DNA of 64,000 nt. Source: Bacteroidales bacterium. GTDB lineage: Bacteria > Bacteroidota > Bacteroidia > Bacteroidales > ML635J-15. Location: NCBI GenBank assembly GCA_031275085.1, contig JAISPG010000069.1, positions 1 to 64,000 of the forward strand, given 5' to 3'. Below, piece by piece: positions 8,921 to 16,353 of this stretch; position 1 is the first letter of the stretch; every line of letters starts with the position of its first letter. The translations under genes were made by a program, and so were the position numbers. Under the pieces are notes generated by a model. It saw only the letters and a program-made list of their open reading frames with translations, ran no database searches and was not told where the DNA came from.

Positions 8921-9508
8921 ATGGATAAAAAATATTTTGTACACGAATCTTCTTATATAGATGAAGGAAGCGAGATCGGTGAAGAAACGAAGATCTGGCA
9001 CTTTTCCCATATAATGTCAAATTGTAAAATAGGCCGGAATTGTAACATAGGGCAAAATGTAGTAGTTTCTCCTTATGTGATTTTGGGAAATAATGTAAAA
9101 ATCCAGAATAATGTTTCGGTATATACGGGAGTTATTTGCGAAGATGATGTTTTTCTGGGACCATCAATGGTATTTACAAATATTATTAATCCGCGCAGTG
9201 CCGTAAACCGGCGTGACAATTATTTGAAAACCACAGTAAAAAAAGGAGCCTCAATAGGAGCAAATGCAACTATAATTTGCGGACATAACATTGGATGCTA
9301 TGCATTTATCGGAGCAGGATCTGTTGTTACCAAAGATGTTCCTGATTATGCATTAATGATTGGTAATCCTGCAAAACAAACAGGGTGGATGAGCAGATAC
9401 GGACATAAATTGACATTTGACAAGAACGGGTACGCAATATGCCCTGAAAGTAAAGAAAAATATATATTAAAAGACGGAATCGTTGAAATAGATAATAAAG
9501 AATTATAA
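8921..9508 (+). CDS. Nucleotide-sugar N-acetyltransferase, WlbB/WbpD-like (left-handed beta helix)
   Basis: 195 residues from ATG 8921. Hexapeptide repeats run through most of the protein (for example CKIGRNCNIGQNVVV, VKIQNNVSVYTGV, ASIGANATIICG, AFIGAGSVV), forming a trimeric left-handed beta helix that uses acetyl-CoA. The block KIWHFSHIMSNCKIG and the PRSAVNRRDNY insert match WlbB/WbpD, which acetylate UDP-2-acetamido-3-amino-2,3-dideoxy-glucuronate. Starts further upstream (ATG 8807) would add about 38 hydrophobic residues not seen in the family; a promoter-like TACTTTTA at 8896 also favours 8921. The WlbA-like oxidoreductase follows after 11 nt, supporting the same pathway. Confidence 0.85.
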   Translation: MDKKYFVHESSYIDEGSEIGEETKIWHFSHIMSNCKIGRNCNIGQNVVVSPYVILGNNVKIQNNVSVYTGVICEDDVFLGPSMVFTNIINPRSAVNRRDNYLKTTVKKGASIGANATIICGHNIGCYAFIGAGSVVTKDVPDYALMIGNPAKQTGWMSRYGHKLTFDKNGYAICPESKEKYILKDGIVEIDNKEL

Positions 9509-9519
9509 AAAATATAAAA

Positions 9520-10461
9520 ATGAATTTTGCTTTAATCGGAGTAGCAGGATATGTAGCAGAAAGACATGTGCGGGCAATAAAAGAAACCGGCAATGAACTG
9601 GTTGCTACACTTGACGTTTGTGACAGTGTCGGATTCTTGGATTCATATTTTCCTGATGCCGACTTTTTCCATGAGTTCGAAAGATTCGACAGACATGTTG
9701 ACAAATTAAGCCGTACAGATAAACGTATAAATTATGTAAGTATATGTTCACCAAATTATCTGCATGATTCTCATATACGTTTTGCTCTCAGGCATAAAGC
9801 AGATGCAATTTGCGAAAAACCTCTGGTACTGAATCCCTGGAATATTGACGCTTTAAGCGAAATAGAAAAAGAAACAGGAAAAAAAGTATACAATATACTT
9901 CAATTAAGACTTCACCCATCTATCATTGAACTAAAAAAAAGAATAGATAGCGGACCTAAAGATAAAATATACGATGTGGATCTGGCTTATATAACATCAC
10001 GCGGAAAATGGTACCATTATTCATGGAAAGGTGAGATACAGAAATCGGGAGGAATAGCAACAAATATCGGAGTTCATTTCTTTGATATGTTGACATGGAT
10101 ATTCGGAAATGTAAAAACCAACACTGTAAACCTGACAACAAATACAACTTCAGCTGGGGTACTGGAATTGGAAAAAGCCAGGGTAAAATGGTTTTTATCC
10201 ATTGATGTTAATACGTTACCTGTTGAAATCAAAGAAAAAGGTCAGCGAACATACCGTTCCATAAAAATAGGGGACGAAGAAATAGAATTCAGCGATGGAT
10301 TCATTGACCTCCATACCGAAAGCTACAGGCACATATTATCGGGAAAAGGCTTTGGTCTTGACGAAGCACGGAAAAGCATTCAACTGGTATATGATATAAG
10401 AAATAAAAAACCGGTAGGCTTAAACGGAGATTACCATCCTTTCCTGAAAAATATAAATTAA
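9520..10461 (+). CDS. WlbA/WbpB-like UDP-GlcNAc uronate 3-dehydrogenase (Gfo/Idh/MocA family)
   Basis: 313 residues. The N-terminal Rossmann domain begins MNFALIGVAGYVAERHVRAI, with the family's Gly-rich loop and following His, and the conserved EKP motif appears in ADAICEKPLVLNP. The C-terminal domain has GGIATNIGVHFFDMLTWIFG, holding the active-site His region, and ends in HTESYRHIL and GLDEARKSIQLVYDIR as in WlbA. The known reaction oxidises C3 of UDP-N-acetylglucosaminuronate; an aminotransferase (WlbC/WbpE) and WlbB then install the 3-acetamido group. The aminotransferase is not within the window. The gene is 11 nt behind the WlbB-like gene, in one transcript. Confidence 0.87.
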   Translation: MNFALIGVAGYVAERHVRAIKETGNELVATLDVCDSVGFLDSYFPDADFFHEFERFDRHVDKLSRTDKRINYVSICSPNYLHDSHIRFALRHKADAICEKPLVLNPWNIDALSEIEKETGKKVYNILQLRLHPSIIELKKRIDSGPKDKIYDVDLAYITSRGKWYHYSWKGEIQKSGGIATNIGVHFFDMLTWIFGNVKTNTVNLTTNTTSAGVLELEKARVKWFLSIDVNTLPVEIKEKGQRTYRSIKIGDEEIEFSDGFIDLHTESYRHILSGKGFGLDEARKSIQLVYDIRNKKPVGLNGDYHPFLKNIN

Positions 10462-10517
10462 ATAATTATTTTTTAAGTCCGATTTGAATTATTTTTGTAG
10501 CAATAAATATTTTTAAT

Positions 10518-11807
10518 ATGTACAAATCTATTATTAACAAACAGGGAATCATATCAGTAATTGGCTTAGGTTATGTAGGGCTACCTATAGCTTTGGAATT
10601 TGCAAAACATGTAAAAGTTATAGGTTTTGATATAAAACAAGACCGGATTGATATGATGAGAAGAAATATAGACCCCAGCAGCGAACTGGAACCTAAAGAT
10701 TTTGAAGGAGCAGATATTTTTTTTACTGCTGACCCGGAGGATCTAAAAAGGGCGACTTTTCATATTATAGCTGTTCCAACTCCTATTGATGAGCATAATC
10801 TTCCGGATCTCTCCCCTATTTTAAAAGCTTCGGAAACTGTTGGCAAAATACTTAAAAAAGGAGATTACGTAGTTTATGAATCAACTGTATACCCTGGTTG
10901 TACTGAAGAAGATTGTGTACCTGTACTGGAAAAAATGTCCGGACTTAAATATATTGACGATTTTAAAGTAGGATTTTCACCGGAAAGAATAAATCCTGGC
11001 GATAAACAACATTCATTGGTTAATATTATAAAGGTTACATCAGGATGCGATCCCGAATCAGCAGAAAATATTGCAAAAGTTTATGAACTGATCATTAAGG
11101 CGGGAGTTCACAGAGCCAGTTCGCTCAAAGTAGCAGAAGCAGCCAAGATAATTGAAAACACCCAACGAGATGTAAATATTGCTTTAATGAACGAACTGTC
11201 AGTCATTTTTGATACAATGGGAATAAATACTTTTGAAGTCCTTGAGGCAGCAGGTACAAAATGGAATTTTCTCAGATTTATACCAGGACTTGTCGGTGGA
11301 CATTGTATTGGTGTAGATCCGTATTATTTGTTGCATAAAGCAAAACAACTTGGATATCATGCAAGAATGATAAACTCAGGAAGAGCCATTAATGACGGCA
11401 TGGGCGCTTATGTTGCAGAAAAAACTGTTAAACTTATTATTTCAAAAGAAAAAGAAATCACAACTTCCAGAGTTCTGGTAATGGGAATGACTTTTAAAGA
11501 AGATGTTACCGATATCAGAAATTCAAGAGTGATAGACATTCTGGACGAATTAAGTAAATATAACGTAAAGTATAATGTTATTGATCCTTTTGCAGACCAT
11601 CATGAAGTTAAAAATGAATATAATGTTGACATGGTTGATGCACCAAGTGGAAAATACGATGCAATTATCGTAGCTGTAAACCATAAACCATACACAGAAC
11701 TTGATGAAACATATTTCAGTGATCTGCTTAATAATAATGGCATACTTATTGATATAAAAGGTATTTACAGAAACAAAATGAAAAATATAACATATTGGAG
11801 TTTATAA
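10518..11807 (+). CDS. Nucleotide-sugar 6-dehydrogenase (TviB/WbpA/WbpO type)
   Basis: 429 residues of the UDP-glucose/GDP-mannose dehydrogenase superfamily. The NAD-binding start is SVIGLGYVGLPIALEF. The central part carries STVYPGCTEEDCVPVLE and GFSPERINPGD. The catalytic Cys sits in GLVGGHCIGVDPYYLLHKA, preceded by AAGTKWNFLRF, wording typical of TviB/WbpO/WbpA. The C-terminal domain has VLVMGMTFKEDVTDIRNSRV. It oxidises a UDP-HexNAc to its uronate with two NAD+. With the WlbA- and WlbB-like genes just upstream (56-nt gap), the substrate is probably UDP-GlcNAc and the end product a 2,3-diacetamido uronic acid sugar for a surface polymer. Confidence 0.9.
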   Translation: MYKSIINKQGIISVIGLGYVGLPIALEFAKHVKVIGFDIKQDRIDMMRRNIDPSSELEPKDFEGADIFFTADPEDLKRATFHIIAVPTPIDEHNLPDLSPILKASETVGKILKKGDYVVYESTVYPGCTEEDCVPVLEKMSGLKYIDDFKVGFSPERINPGDKQHSLVNIIKVTSGCDPESAENIAKVYELIIKAGVHRASSLKVAEAAKIIENTQRDVNIALMNELSVIFDTMGINTFEVLEAAGTKWNFLRFIPGLVGGHCIGVDPYYLLHKAKQLGYHARMINSGRAINDGMGAYVAEKTVKLIISKEKEITTSRVLVMGMTFKEDVTDIRNSRVIDILDELSKYNVKYNVIDPFADHHEVKNEYNVDMVDAPSGKYDAIIVAVNHKPYTELDETYFSDLLNNNGILIDIKGIYRNKMKNITYWSL

Positions 11808-11827
11808 GAAAATTTAAATAATAATTT

Positions 11828-11862
11828 AAATCGGTAATTATTATTATACCGATTTATTTTTA
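11828..11862 (+). terminator. Rho-independent terminator after the nucleotide-sugar genes
   Basis: Stem arms AAATCGGTA (11828-11836) and TACCGATTT (11847-11855) around an AT loop, followed by ATTTTTATA. It separates the nucleotide-sugar genes from mrp. Confidence 0.7.
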
Positions 11863-11874
11863 TAATAATGCCAA

Positions 11875-12978
11875 ATGAAATTAACACAGGAAAAAATAGT
11901 TGAATCCCTAAAAACTGTCATACATCCAGAAACAGGGAATAATATTGTTGATTCAGGAATTCTTACGGATATGACCATAAATGGTAATGAAATAAATATC
12001 ACACTTTTATTTCAAAAACCAACCGATCCGTTCATCAATTCAATAAAAAGATCTATTAACGCTGTACTCAATGATGATTTCGGTAAAAATATTACAATAA
12101 ATATTACAACAAAAGTACAAACAAAACAAAACAAAAAAGAAGATCCGGAAAACGAAGGCATCCCCGGAGTTAAAAACATAATTGCCGTAGCAAGCGGTAA
12201 AGGAGGGGTCGGAAAGTCTACTGTTACAGTAAACCTAGCCTTATCTCTTGCACAAAAAGGCTATAAAGTTGCTGTTATCGATGCTGATATTTTTGGACCA
12301 AGTATTCCTAAAATGTTTGGGATAGAAGACGCAAAACCCTCGGGAACAGTTGAAAACGGTAACGACTATATCATTCCAGTAGAAAAATACGGAATAAAAA
12401 TCCTTTCAGTAGGATTCTTTGTCGATCCAAAAGATGCCACAATATGGAGAGGTCCTATGGCGACAAATGTCTTAAGGCAATTAATGCTCCAGGCTAAATG
12501 GGGAGAAATAGATTATATGCTTGTTGATACACCTCCGGGTACAAGTGATATTCATCTTACTCTCGTACAATCAGTTCCTGTGACAGGAGTTGTGGTTGTA
12601 AGTACCCCGCAGCAAGTAGCAATAGCAGATGCACGAAAAGGGATAGCAATGTTCAGGGCTAAAGGAATTGAAGTTCCGGTTTTAGGATTGGTTGAGAATA
12701 TGTCGTGGTTTACACCTGCAGAATTACCTGAAAACAAATATTATATATTCGGTAAAGAAGGTGTTGAAAAACTGGCAGAAGAAACCGATACTAAAATATT
12801 GTCGCATATACCTATAGTACAATCTGTTTGCGAAAGCGGAGACAGCGGATATCCAATTGCTTTACAAACAAATACTATTGAAGGAAAAGCATTTGAAAAT
12901 CTTGCAACTAATTTTATCAAAGCAGTTGAAGAAAGAAACTCAATCTTACCTCCTACGAAACAAGTAAAAGTAAATTAA
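11875..12978 (+). CDS. mrp: Mrp/NBP35 family Fe-S carrier ATPase (ApbC-like)
   Basis: 367 residues. Residues 1-90 form a MIP18/DUF59-like domain; the P-loop ATPase follows with ASGKGGVGKST, the DADIFGPSIPKMFG block and VDTPPGTSDIHL. Mrp/ApbC proteins bind and pass on Fe-S clusters and hydrolyse ATP as dimers. The CxxC found in E. coli-type Mrp is absent: the corresponding stretch reads ENMSWFTPAELPENKYYIFG, a form I recall as usual in Bacteroidota. A NifU-C domain protein starts 15 nt later, so the two form an Fe-S assembly operon. Confidence 0.92.
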   Translation: MKLTQEKIVESLKTVIHPETGNNIVDSGILTDMTINGNEINITLLFQKPTDPFINSIKRSINAVLNDDFGKNITINITTKVQTKQNKKEDPENEGIPGVKNIIAVASGKGGVGKSTVTVNLALSLAQKGYKVAVIDADIFGPSIPKMFGIEDAKPSGTVENGNDYIIPVEKYGIKILSVGFFVDPKDATIWRGPMATNVLRQLMLQAKWGEIDYMLVDTPPGTSDIHLTLVQSVPVTGVVVVSTPQQVAIADARKGIAMFRAKGIEVPVLGLVENMSWFTPAELPENKYYIFGKEGVEKLAEETDTKILSHIPIVQSVCESGDSGYPIALQTNTIEGKAFENLATNFIKAVEERNSILPPTKQVKVN

Positions 12979-12993
12979 TTAAAATAAATCTTT

Positions 12994-13224
12994 ATGGAAG
13001 AAATAATCAAAAAAATTGAAGAATCGATAAAAGAAATAAGACCATTCTTAAATGCTGATGGCGGAGATATTAGCCTTATTGAAGTAACACCGGACTATGT
13101 TGTTAAGGTGAAACTTTTAGGAGCTTGCGGTTCATGTCCTTTTAGTCTTCAAACTTTAAAACTGGGAGTTGAAGATAAACTAAAAAGAGATGTGCCCGAA
13201 GTAAAAGAAGTTGTCGCAGTGTAA
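12994..13224 (+). CDS. NifU C-terminal-domain (Nfu-type) Fe-S scaffold protein
   Basis: 76 residues consisting only of the Nfu domain. It begins with the EEIIKKIEESIKEIRPFLNADGGDI helix-strand unit and has the cluster-binding pair CGSC at residues 45 and 48 (GACGSCPFS). Such proteins bind a 4Fe-4S cluster between two subunits and deliver it to apo-proteins. It lies directly behind mrp and is presumably co-translated with it. The short length is common for free-standing Nfu proteins in Bacteroidota. Confidence 0.92.
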   Translation: MEEIIKKIEESIKEIRPFLNADGGDISLIEVTPDYVVKVKLLGACGSCPFSLQTLKLGVEDKLKRDVPEVKEVVAV

Positions 13225-13311
13225 AGCTGGCGGCTGATGAGCTGTGGCTACTGAGCGTCGGTTGGAGAGCGGAGTCGAACCAAGTCGAAGCAAGCTGGAG
13301 CCACTGCCCTT
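13225..13311. repeat. GC-rich intergenic island containing a dispersed-repeat-like motif
   Basis: About 85 nt with roughly 60% G+C by hand count in a chromosome that is otherwise near one-third G+C. It contains GAGAGCGGAGTCGAA and a second AGTCGAAGC, resembling the CTGAGCGGAGTCGAAG-type dispersed intergenic repeat known from several Bacteroidota genomes. No reading frame of note. It starts right after the nifU stop codon. Confidence 0.5.
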
Positions 13312-13326
13312 TATTCAATAATCCAT

Positions 13327-13381
13327 AAATAAGTGAATGAGATTGGTTATTCTGAAATACTTAAATTTCATTCACTTATTT
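13327..13381. promoter_or_regulatory. 14-bp perfect inverted repeat upstream of the methyltransferase
   Basis: Arms AAATAAGTGAATGA (13327-13340) and TCATTCACTTATTT (13368-13381), separated by 27 nt; the second arm runs into TCCTTTTGTTTTAC. It could be an end signal for mrp-nifU or a 5' leader hairpin of the methyltransferase. It spans the GTG at 13333, which argues against translation from there. Confidence 0.5.
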
Positions 13382-13422
13382 CCTTTTGTTTTACTTACCA
13401 GAGCACAGAACCAGTTCATCAT

Positions 13423-14112
13423 ATGGAAATAAAGAAAGATCAAACGCCATTAATATTTGATAAGATATATGAAAGTTATGACCAGATGAACCACATCATT
13501 TCATTAGGTCTTGACAAAAGATGGCGAAAAAAATTCGTAAAATTACTTAAAAACCGGGATTATGATGTGGTTATCGACCTTGCATCCGGGACCGGTGATC
13601 TTTTGGTTGAACTTGCCGCATTAAATGCAAAACATTATTACGCTATAGATCCCTCTGTTAAAATGCTGACTTTAGCAGAGACAAAATTTTATTGTGCAGA
13701 TTTCATTAATGCATCTGCAGAAAGCATGCCTTTCAATAACAATTCTGTTGATCTGATAACAATTTCGTTTGGAATCAGGAATTTTCCGGATATGAAAAAA
13801 GCTTTTGACGAAATGTACAGAATTCTCAATAATAACGGAATTGTATCAATTATGGAATTTTCCATTCCTGAGTTTTTTCTGTTCCGTTGGGGATTTTTAA
13901 TTTATTTGAAAGCTATCATTCCTCTACTTGTAACAATTTTCCGAAAAAACAAACAAGCATACAAATATTTACAGGAATCTATACTTGACTTCGGTAGAAA
14001 TATAAAAGTAACTGAACTGCTTGAAGAATCCGGTTTTATTATAACAAAAAAGAAAAAATTGACATTAGGCGTTGTTAGTATTTATTCCTGCAAAAAAATA
14101 AATAACAATTAA
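13423..14112 (+). CDS. menG: Demethylmenaquinone methyltransferase (MenG/UbiE family)
   Basis: 229 residues from ATG 13423 (the frame extends back to GTG 13333, but that part lies in an inverted repeat and does not match the family). FDKIYESYDQMNHIISLGLDK and RWRKK match the UbiE/MenG amino end. SAM motif I is DLASGTGDLL, followed by FGIRNFPDMKKAFDEMYRIL and SIMEFSIPE, all diagnostic of this C-methyltransferase. It performs the last step of menaquinone synthesis, methylating demethylmenaquinone with SAM at the membrane face. Bacteroidota rely on menaquinone, so MenG is preferred over UbiE. It is transcribed alone. Confidence 0.9.
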   Translation: MEIKKDQTPLIFDKIYESYDQMNHIISLGLDKRWRKKFVKLLKNRDYDVVIDLASGTGDLLVELAALNAKHYYAIDPSVKMLTLAETKFYCADFINASAESMPFNNNSVDLITISFGIRNFPDMKKAFDEMYRILNNNGIVSIMEFSIPEFFLFRWGFLIYLKAIIPLLVTIFRKNKQAYKYLQESILDFGRNIKVTELLEESGFIITKKKKLTLGVVSIYSCKKINNN

Positions 14113-14131
14113 ACATTCATAAATATATAAA

Positions 14132-14163
14132 TAAAAAGAACTCCTGCCGTTACCAACAGGAGT
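14132..14163 (-). terminator. Rho-independent terminator of rplU-rpmA
   Basis: Arms ACTCCTG (14140-14146) and CAGGAGT (14157-14163). Read on the minus strand the stem is followed by TCTTTTTATTTATA, a good U-tract, so it ends the ribosomal protein operon; it also sits just behind the convergent methyltransferase. Confidence 0.8.
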
Positions 14164-14186
14164 CTAGTATATTATGAAAATTATTT

Positions 14187-14570
14187 TTATTCTTCAGCCG
14201 GAGCTTCAGCAACCTGAGTATCTTCTGCAACTGCAACAGGCTCTTCAATTACCGGCTCAACTTTTTTTGTTTTAGTAGTTTTTTCAACAGGTTTTTCAAT
14301 TATTTGTTCGGCAGAAACATTTGGAATAATTGATACAAAAGATCTGTTTCCGCTTTTTTTCTGGAATTTTACTGTTCCGTCTGCTAATGCAAAAAGCGTA
14401 TGATCTCTTCCTATTCCTACGTTAGATCCCGGATGATGAACAGTACCACGTTGACGAACAATAATATTACCTGCAATAGCAGCCTGACCTCCGTATATTT
14501 TTACACCTAATCTTTTACTTTCGGATTCACGACCGTTACGCGAACTACCGGCTCCTTTTTTATGTGCCAT
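14187..14570 (-). CDS. rpmA: 50S ribosomal protein L27 with C-terminal extension
   Basis: 127 residues. The first 85 or so are standard L27: [59 protein letters not shown]27 reaches toward the peptidyl-transferase centre of the large subunit. No cleavable extra N-terminal leader of the Firmicutes type is present. After the FVSIIPNV region there is an additional tail of about 40 residues rich in Glu, Val, Pro, Ala and Lys (for example [19 protein letters not shown]), unlike the usual 85-95-residue length. The gene follows rplU after 18 nt, the standard order. Confidence 0.97.
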   Translation of the reverse strand: MAHKKGAGSSRNGRESESKRLGVKIYGGQAAIAGNIIVRQRGTVHHPGSNVGIGRDHTLFALADGTVKFQKKSGNRSFVSIIPNVSAEQIIEKPVEKTTKTKKVEPVIEEPVAVAEDTQVAEAPAEE

Positions 14571-14588
14571 TTTTAAATACTTTTAAAA

Positions 14589-14900
14589 TTATGCTTTAAT
14601 ATCTTGTATTTCTATCTCTGTTAAATGTTGACGATGACCATTTAATTTCTGGTAACCTTTTCTTCTTTTTTTCTTAAAAACAAGGACCGTATCACCTTTA
14701 CAGTGTTTTAAAACTTTTGCTGATACAGAAGCTTTGTCAACATTGGGAGTGCCGACAGTTACATTGTCATTATTATCTATCAGAAGAACATTATCGAATT
14801 TCACTTCGCTTCCTTCTTCATTTTCCAAACGATTTACAAAAAGTCTGGATCCTTTTTCAACTTTGAACTGTTGTCCGGCTATTTCAACTACTGCGTACAT
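14589..14900 (-). CDS. rplU: 50S ribosomal protein L21
   Basis: 103 residues, the usual L21 length. It opens MYAVVEIAGQQFKVEKG, contains VTVGTPNVDKASVSAKVL and HCKGDTVLVFKKKRRKGYQ, and ends with GHRQHLTEIEIQDI, the L21 signature. It binds 23S rRNA early in large-subunit assembly. First gene of the rplU-rpmA operon, driven by a strong consensus promoter at 14947-14977. An 11-bp inverted repeat flanks the promoter's -7 box. Confidence 0.98.
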   Translation of the reverse strand: MYAVVEIAGQQFKVEKGSRLFVNRLENEEGSEVKFDNVLLIDNNDNVTVGTPNVDKASVSAKVLKHCKGDTVLVFKKKRRKGYQKLNGHRQHLTEIEIQDIKA

Positions 14901-14926
14901 TTCAAATTTATTTTTAATATGTCTAT

Positions 14927-14973
14927 CTTACTAAAATTTAGGACTGCAAATGTATAAATTTTATTTTAGTAAG
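14927..14973. promoter_or_regulatory. 11-bp inverted repeat flanking the rplU -7 box
   Basis: CTTACTAAAAT (14927-14937) and ATTTTAGTAAG (14963-14973) are perfectly inverted, 25 nt apart. One arm abuts the -33 element inside the promoter spacer, the other lies near the start of the transcript, so it acts more plausibly as a two-site operator than as an RNA hairpin. Confidence 0.45.
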
Positions 14974-14977
14974 CAAA
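14947..14977 (-). promoter_or_regulatory. Consensus Bacteroidota promoter of rplU-rpmA
   Basis: On the minus strand TTTG (14977-14974), 19 nt, then TACATTTG (14954-14947): a full match to TTTG-N19-TAnnTTTG. Start of transcription should be near 14940, giving a leader of about 40 nt before the ATG at 14900. Confidence 0.8.
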
Positions 14978-15078
14978 GTTTTTTTTGCATTTTTTTATAT
15001 TCCGACAATAAACAAAGAAAAATATTTCTATCTGCAATCATAAATCATTATAAATCAAATTATTAAATTATCCGGTTT

Positions 15079-16245
15079 TTAGAATGTTTTATTTAATATT
15101 ATTCTAAAAGTTGTCCCTCCTCCTATTTCGGAATGCTTAACAAAAACTTTACCTTCATGATATTGTTCCACGATTCTCTTTACCAAAGATAACCCAAGCC
15201 CCCAGCCACGGTTTTTAGTAGTGAAACCGGGACTGAAAACAGTTTTCTGGCATGATTTTGGAATCCCTTTTCCTGTATCTTTAATATCAATATATACTGA
15301 ATTCACATTTTCCTGAACAGAAACAGTTATTTTTCCGGATTCACCTATTGCGTCAACCGCATTTTTACATATATTTTCGATTACCCACTCAAACAAATCA
15401 ACATTTAAAGGAATCAATAATTCTTTATTTGCAGGATACGTTCTTTCCATTGTTATAGTTTGCGGTAACCGTGAACGCATATAATCCAGCGAATTATCAA
15501 TTAATTCGTATAAATTGCTTAATTCTAATTTAGGCTGACTTCCTATTTTTGAAAAACGGGCTGTTATCTTTTCAAGCCTTTTTACATCTTTTTCAACTTC
15601 ATTAATTAATTCAGTATTTTGATTTTCTTCTTTTAAAATTTCGACCCATGCCATTAAAGAAGATATGGGAGTTCCCAACTGATGTGCTGTTTCTTTCGAC
15701 ATCCCCAGCCATACCTGATCCTGCTCCGCTTTTCTGGAAACACTGAATGCAAAATATGCCGTCAAAATAAATAAAAACACAATCCCAAGTTGAACAAAAG
15801 GATAGTATTGTAGTTGAAGCAACAAAAAAGAATCTGAATAATAAACCCTGTGAATTTCAGTACCGTCGTCTATTTTTATTGTGAAATAATCTTTTTGCTC
15901 ATTCTTAAATTCCTGTAATACCTTTGCCCTTATCAATTCATTGTTCATCCTCACAGAATCCAGGTTACGATACGAAATAATGTTATCATTCATATCTACC
16001 AGAATCACCGGTACTGTTTCATTGTTCTTTAATACCTCAAATATAAAACTTATATCCTGCTCCTGTTCCGGATTTGAATTTATGAATTCCTGCATTGCCG
16101 CTGCCCACAGTTCGATCCGTTTTCTTTCTTCTGCAGCAAGGCTTTTCATCAGACGATTAGTATACCATAACGACAAAAAACCTATCAATATGGCAAAAAT
16201 CACCAGACTAAACTTCCAACGCTTTTTTTTACTGTATATTTTCAC
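15079..16245 (-). CDS. Membrane sensor histidine kinase
   Basis: 388 residues from a GTG start. Two transmembrane segments (about 12-30 and 150-169) bracket a periplasmic sensor loop of about 120 residues. The H-box is MSKETAHQLGTPISSLMAW with the phospho-acceptor His188; the N-box ENICKNAVDAIGESG, the G1 box DTGKGIPKS and the G2 region RGWGLGLSLVKRIVEQYH follow. It should autophosphorylate in response to an envelope signal. No response regulator lies next to it, making it an orphan kinase here. It follows the membrane protein gene after 108 nt on the same strand. The HQLGTP form of the H-box is common among Bacteroidota kinases. Confidence 0.9.
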   Translation of the reverse strand: MKIYSKKKRWKFSLVIFAILIGFLSLWYTNRLMKSLAAEERKRIELWAAAMQEFINSNPEQEQDISFIFEVLKNNETVPVILVDMNDNIISYRNLDSVRMNNELIRAKVLQEFKNEQKDYFTIKIDDGTEIHRVYYSDSFLLLQLQYYPFVQLGIVFLFILTAYFAFSVSRKAEQDQVWLGMSKETAHQLGTPISSLMAWVEILKEENQNTELINEVEKDVKRLEKITARFSKIGSQPKLELSNLYELIDNSLDYMRSRLPQTITMERTYPANKELLIPLNVDLFEWVIENICKNAVDAIGESGKITVSVQENVNSVYIDIKDTGKGIPKSCQKTVFSPGFTTKNRGWGLGLSLVKRIVEQYHEGKVFVKHSEIGGGTTFRIILNKTF

Positions 16246-16353
16246 TATTATAAATTTCTACTAAAATAATTCAGTGTTGTAAAAATAAAATGTTTTTTAC
16301 GGAATTATTTTTACGGAACATTAAATTACTTTTTATTAAAACGAAATCTTTAT

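Noticed and set aside
13333-13422. GTG-initiated extension of menG
   Set aside because: It lies inside a perfect inverted repeat and does not match UbiE/MenG amino ends.
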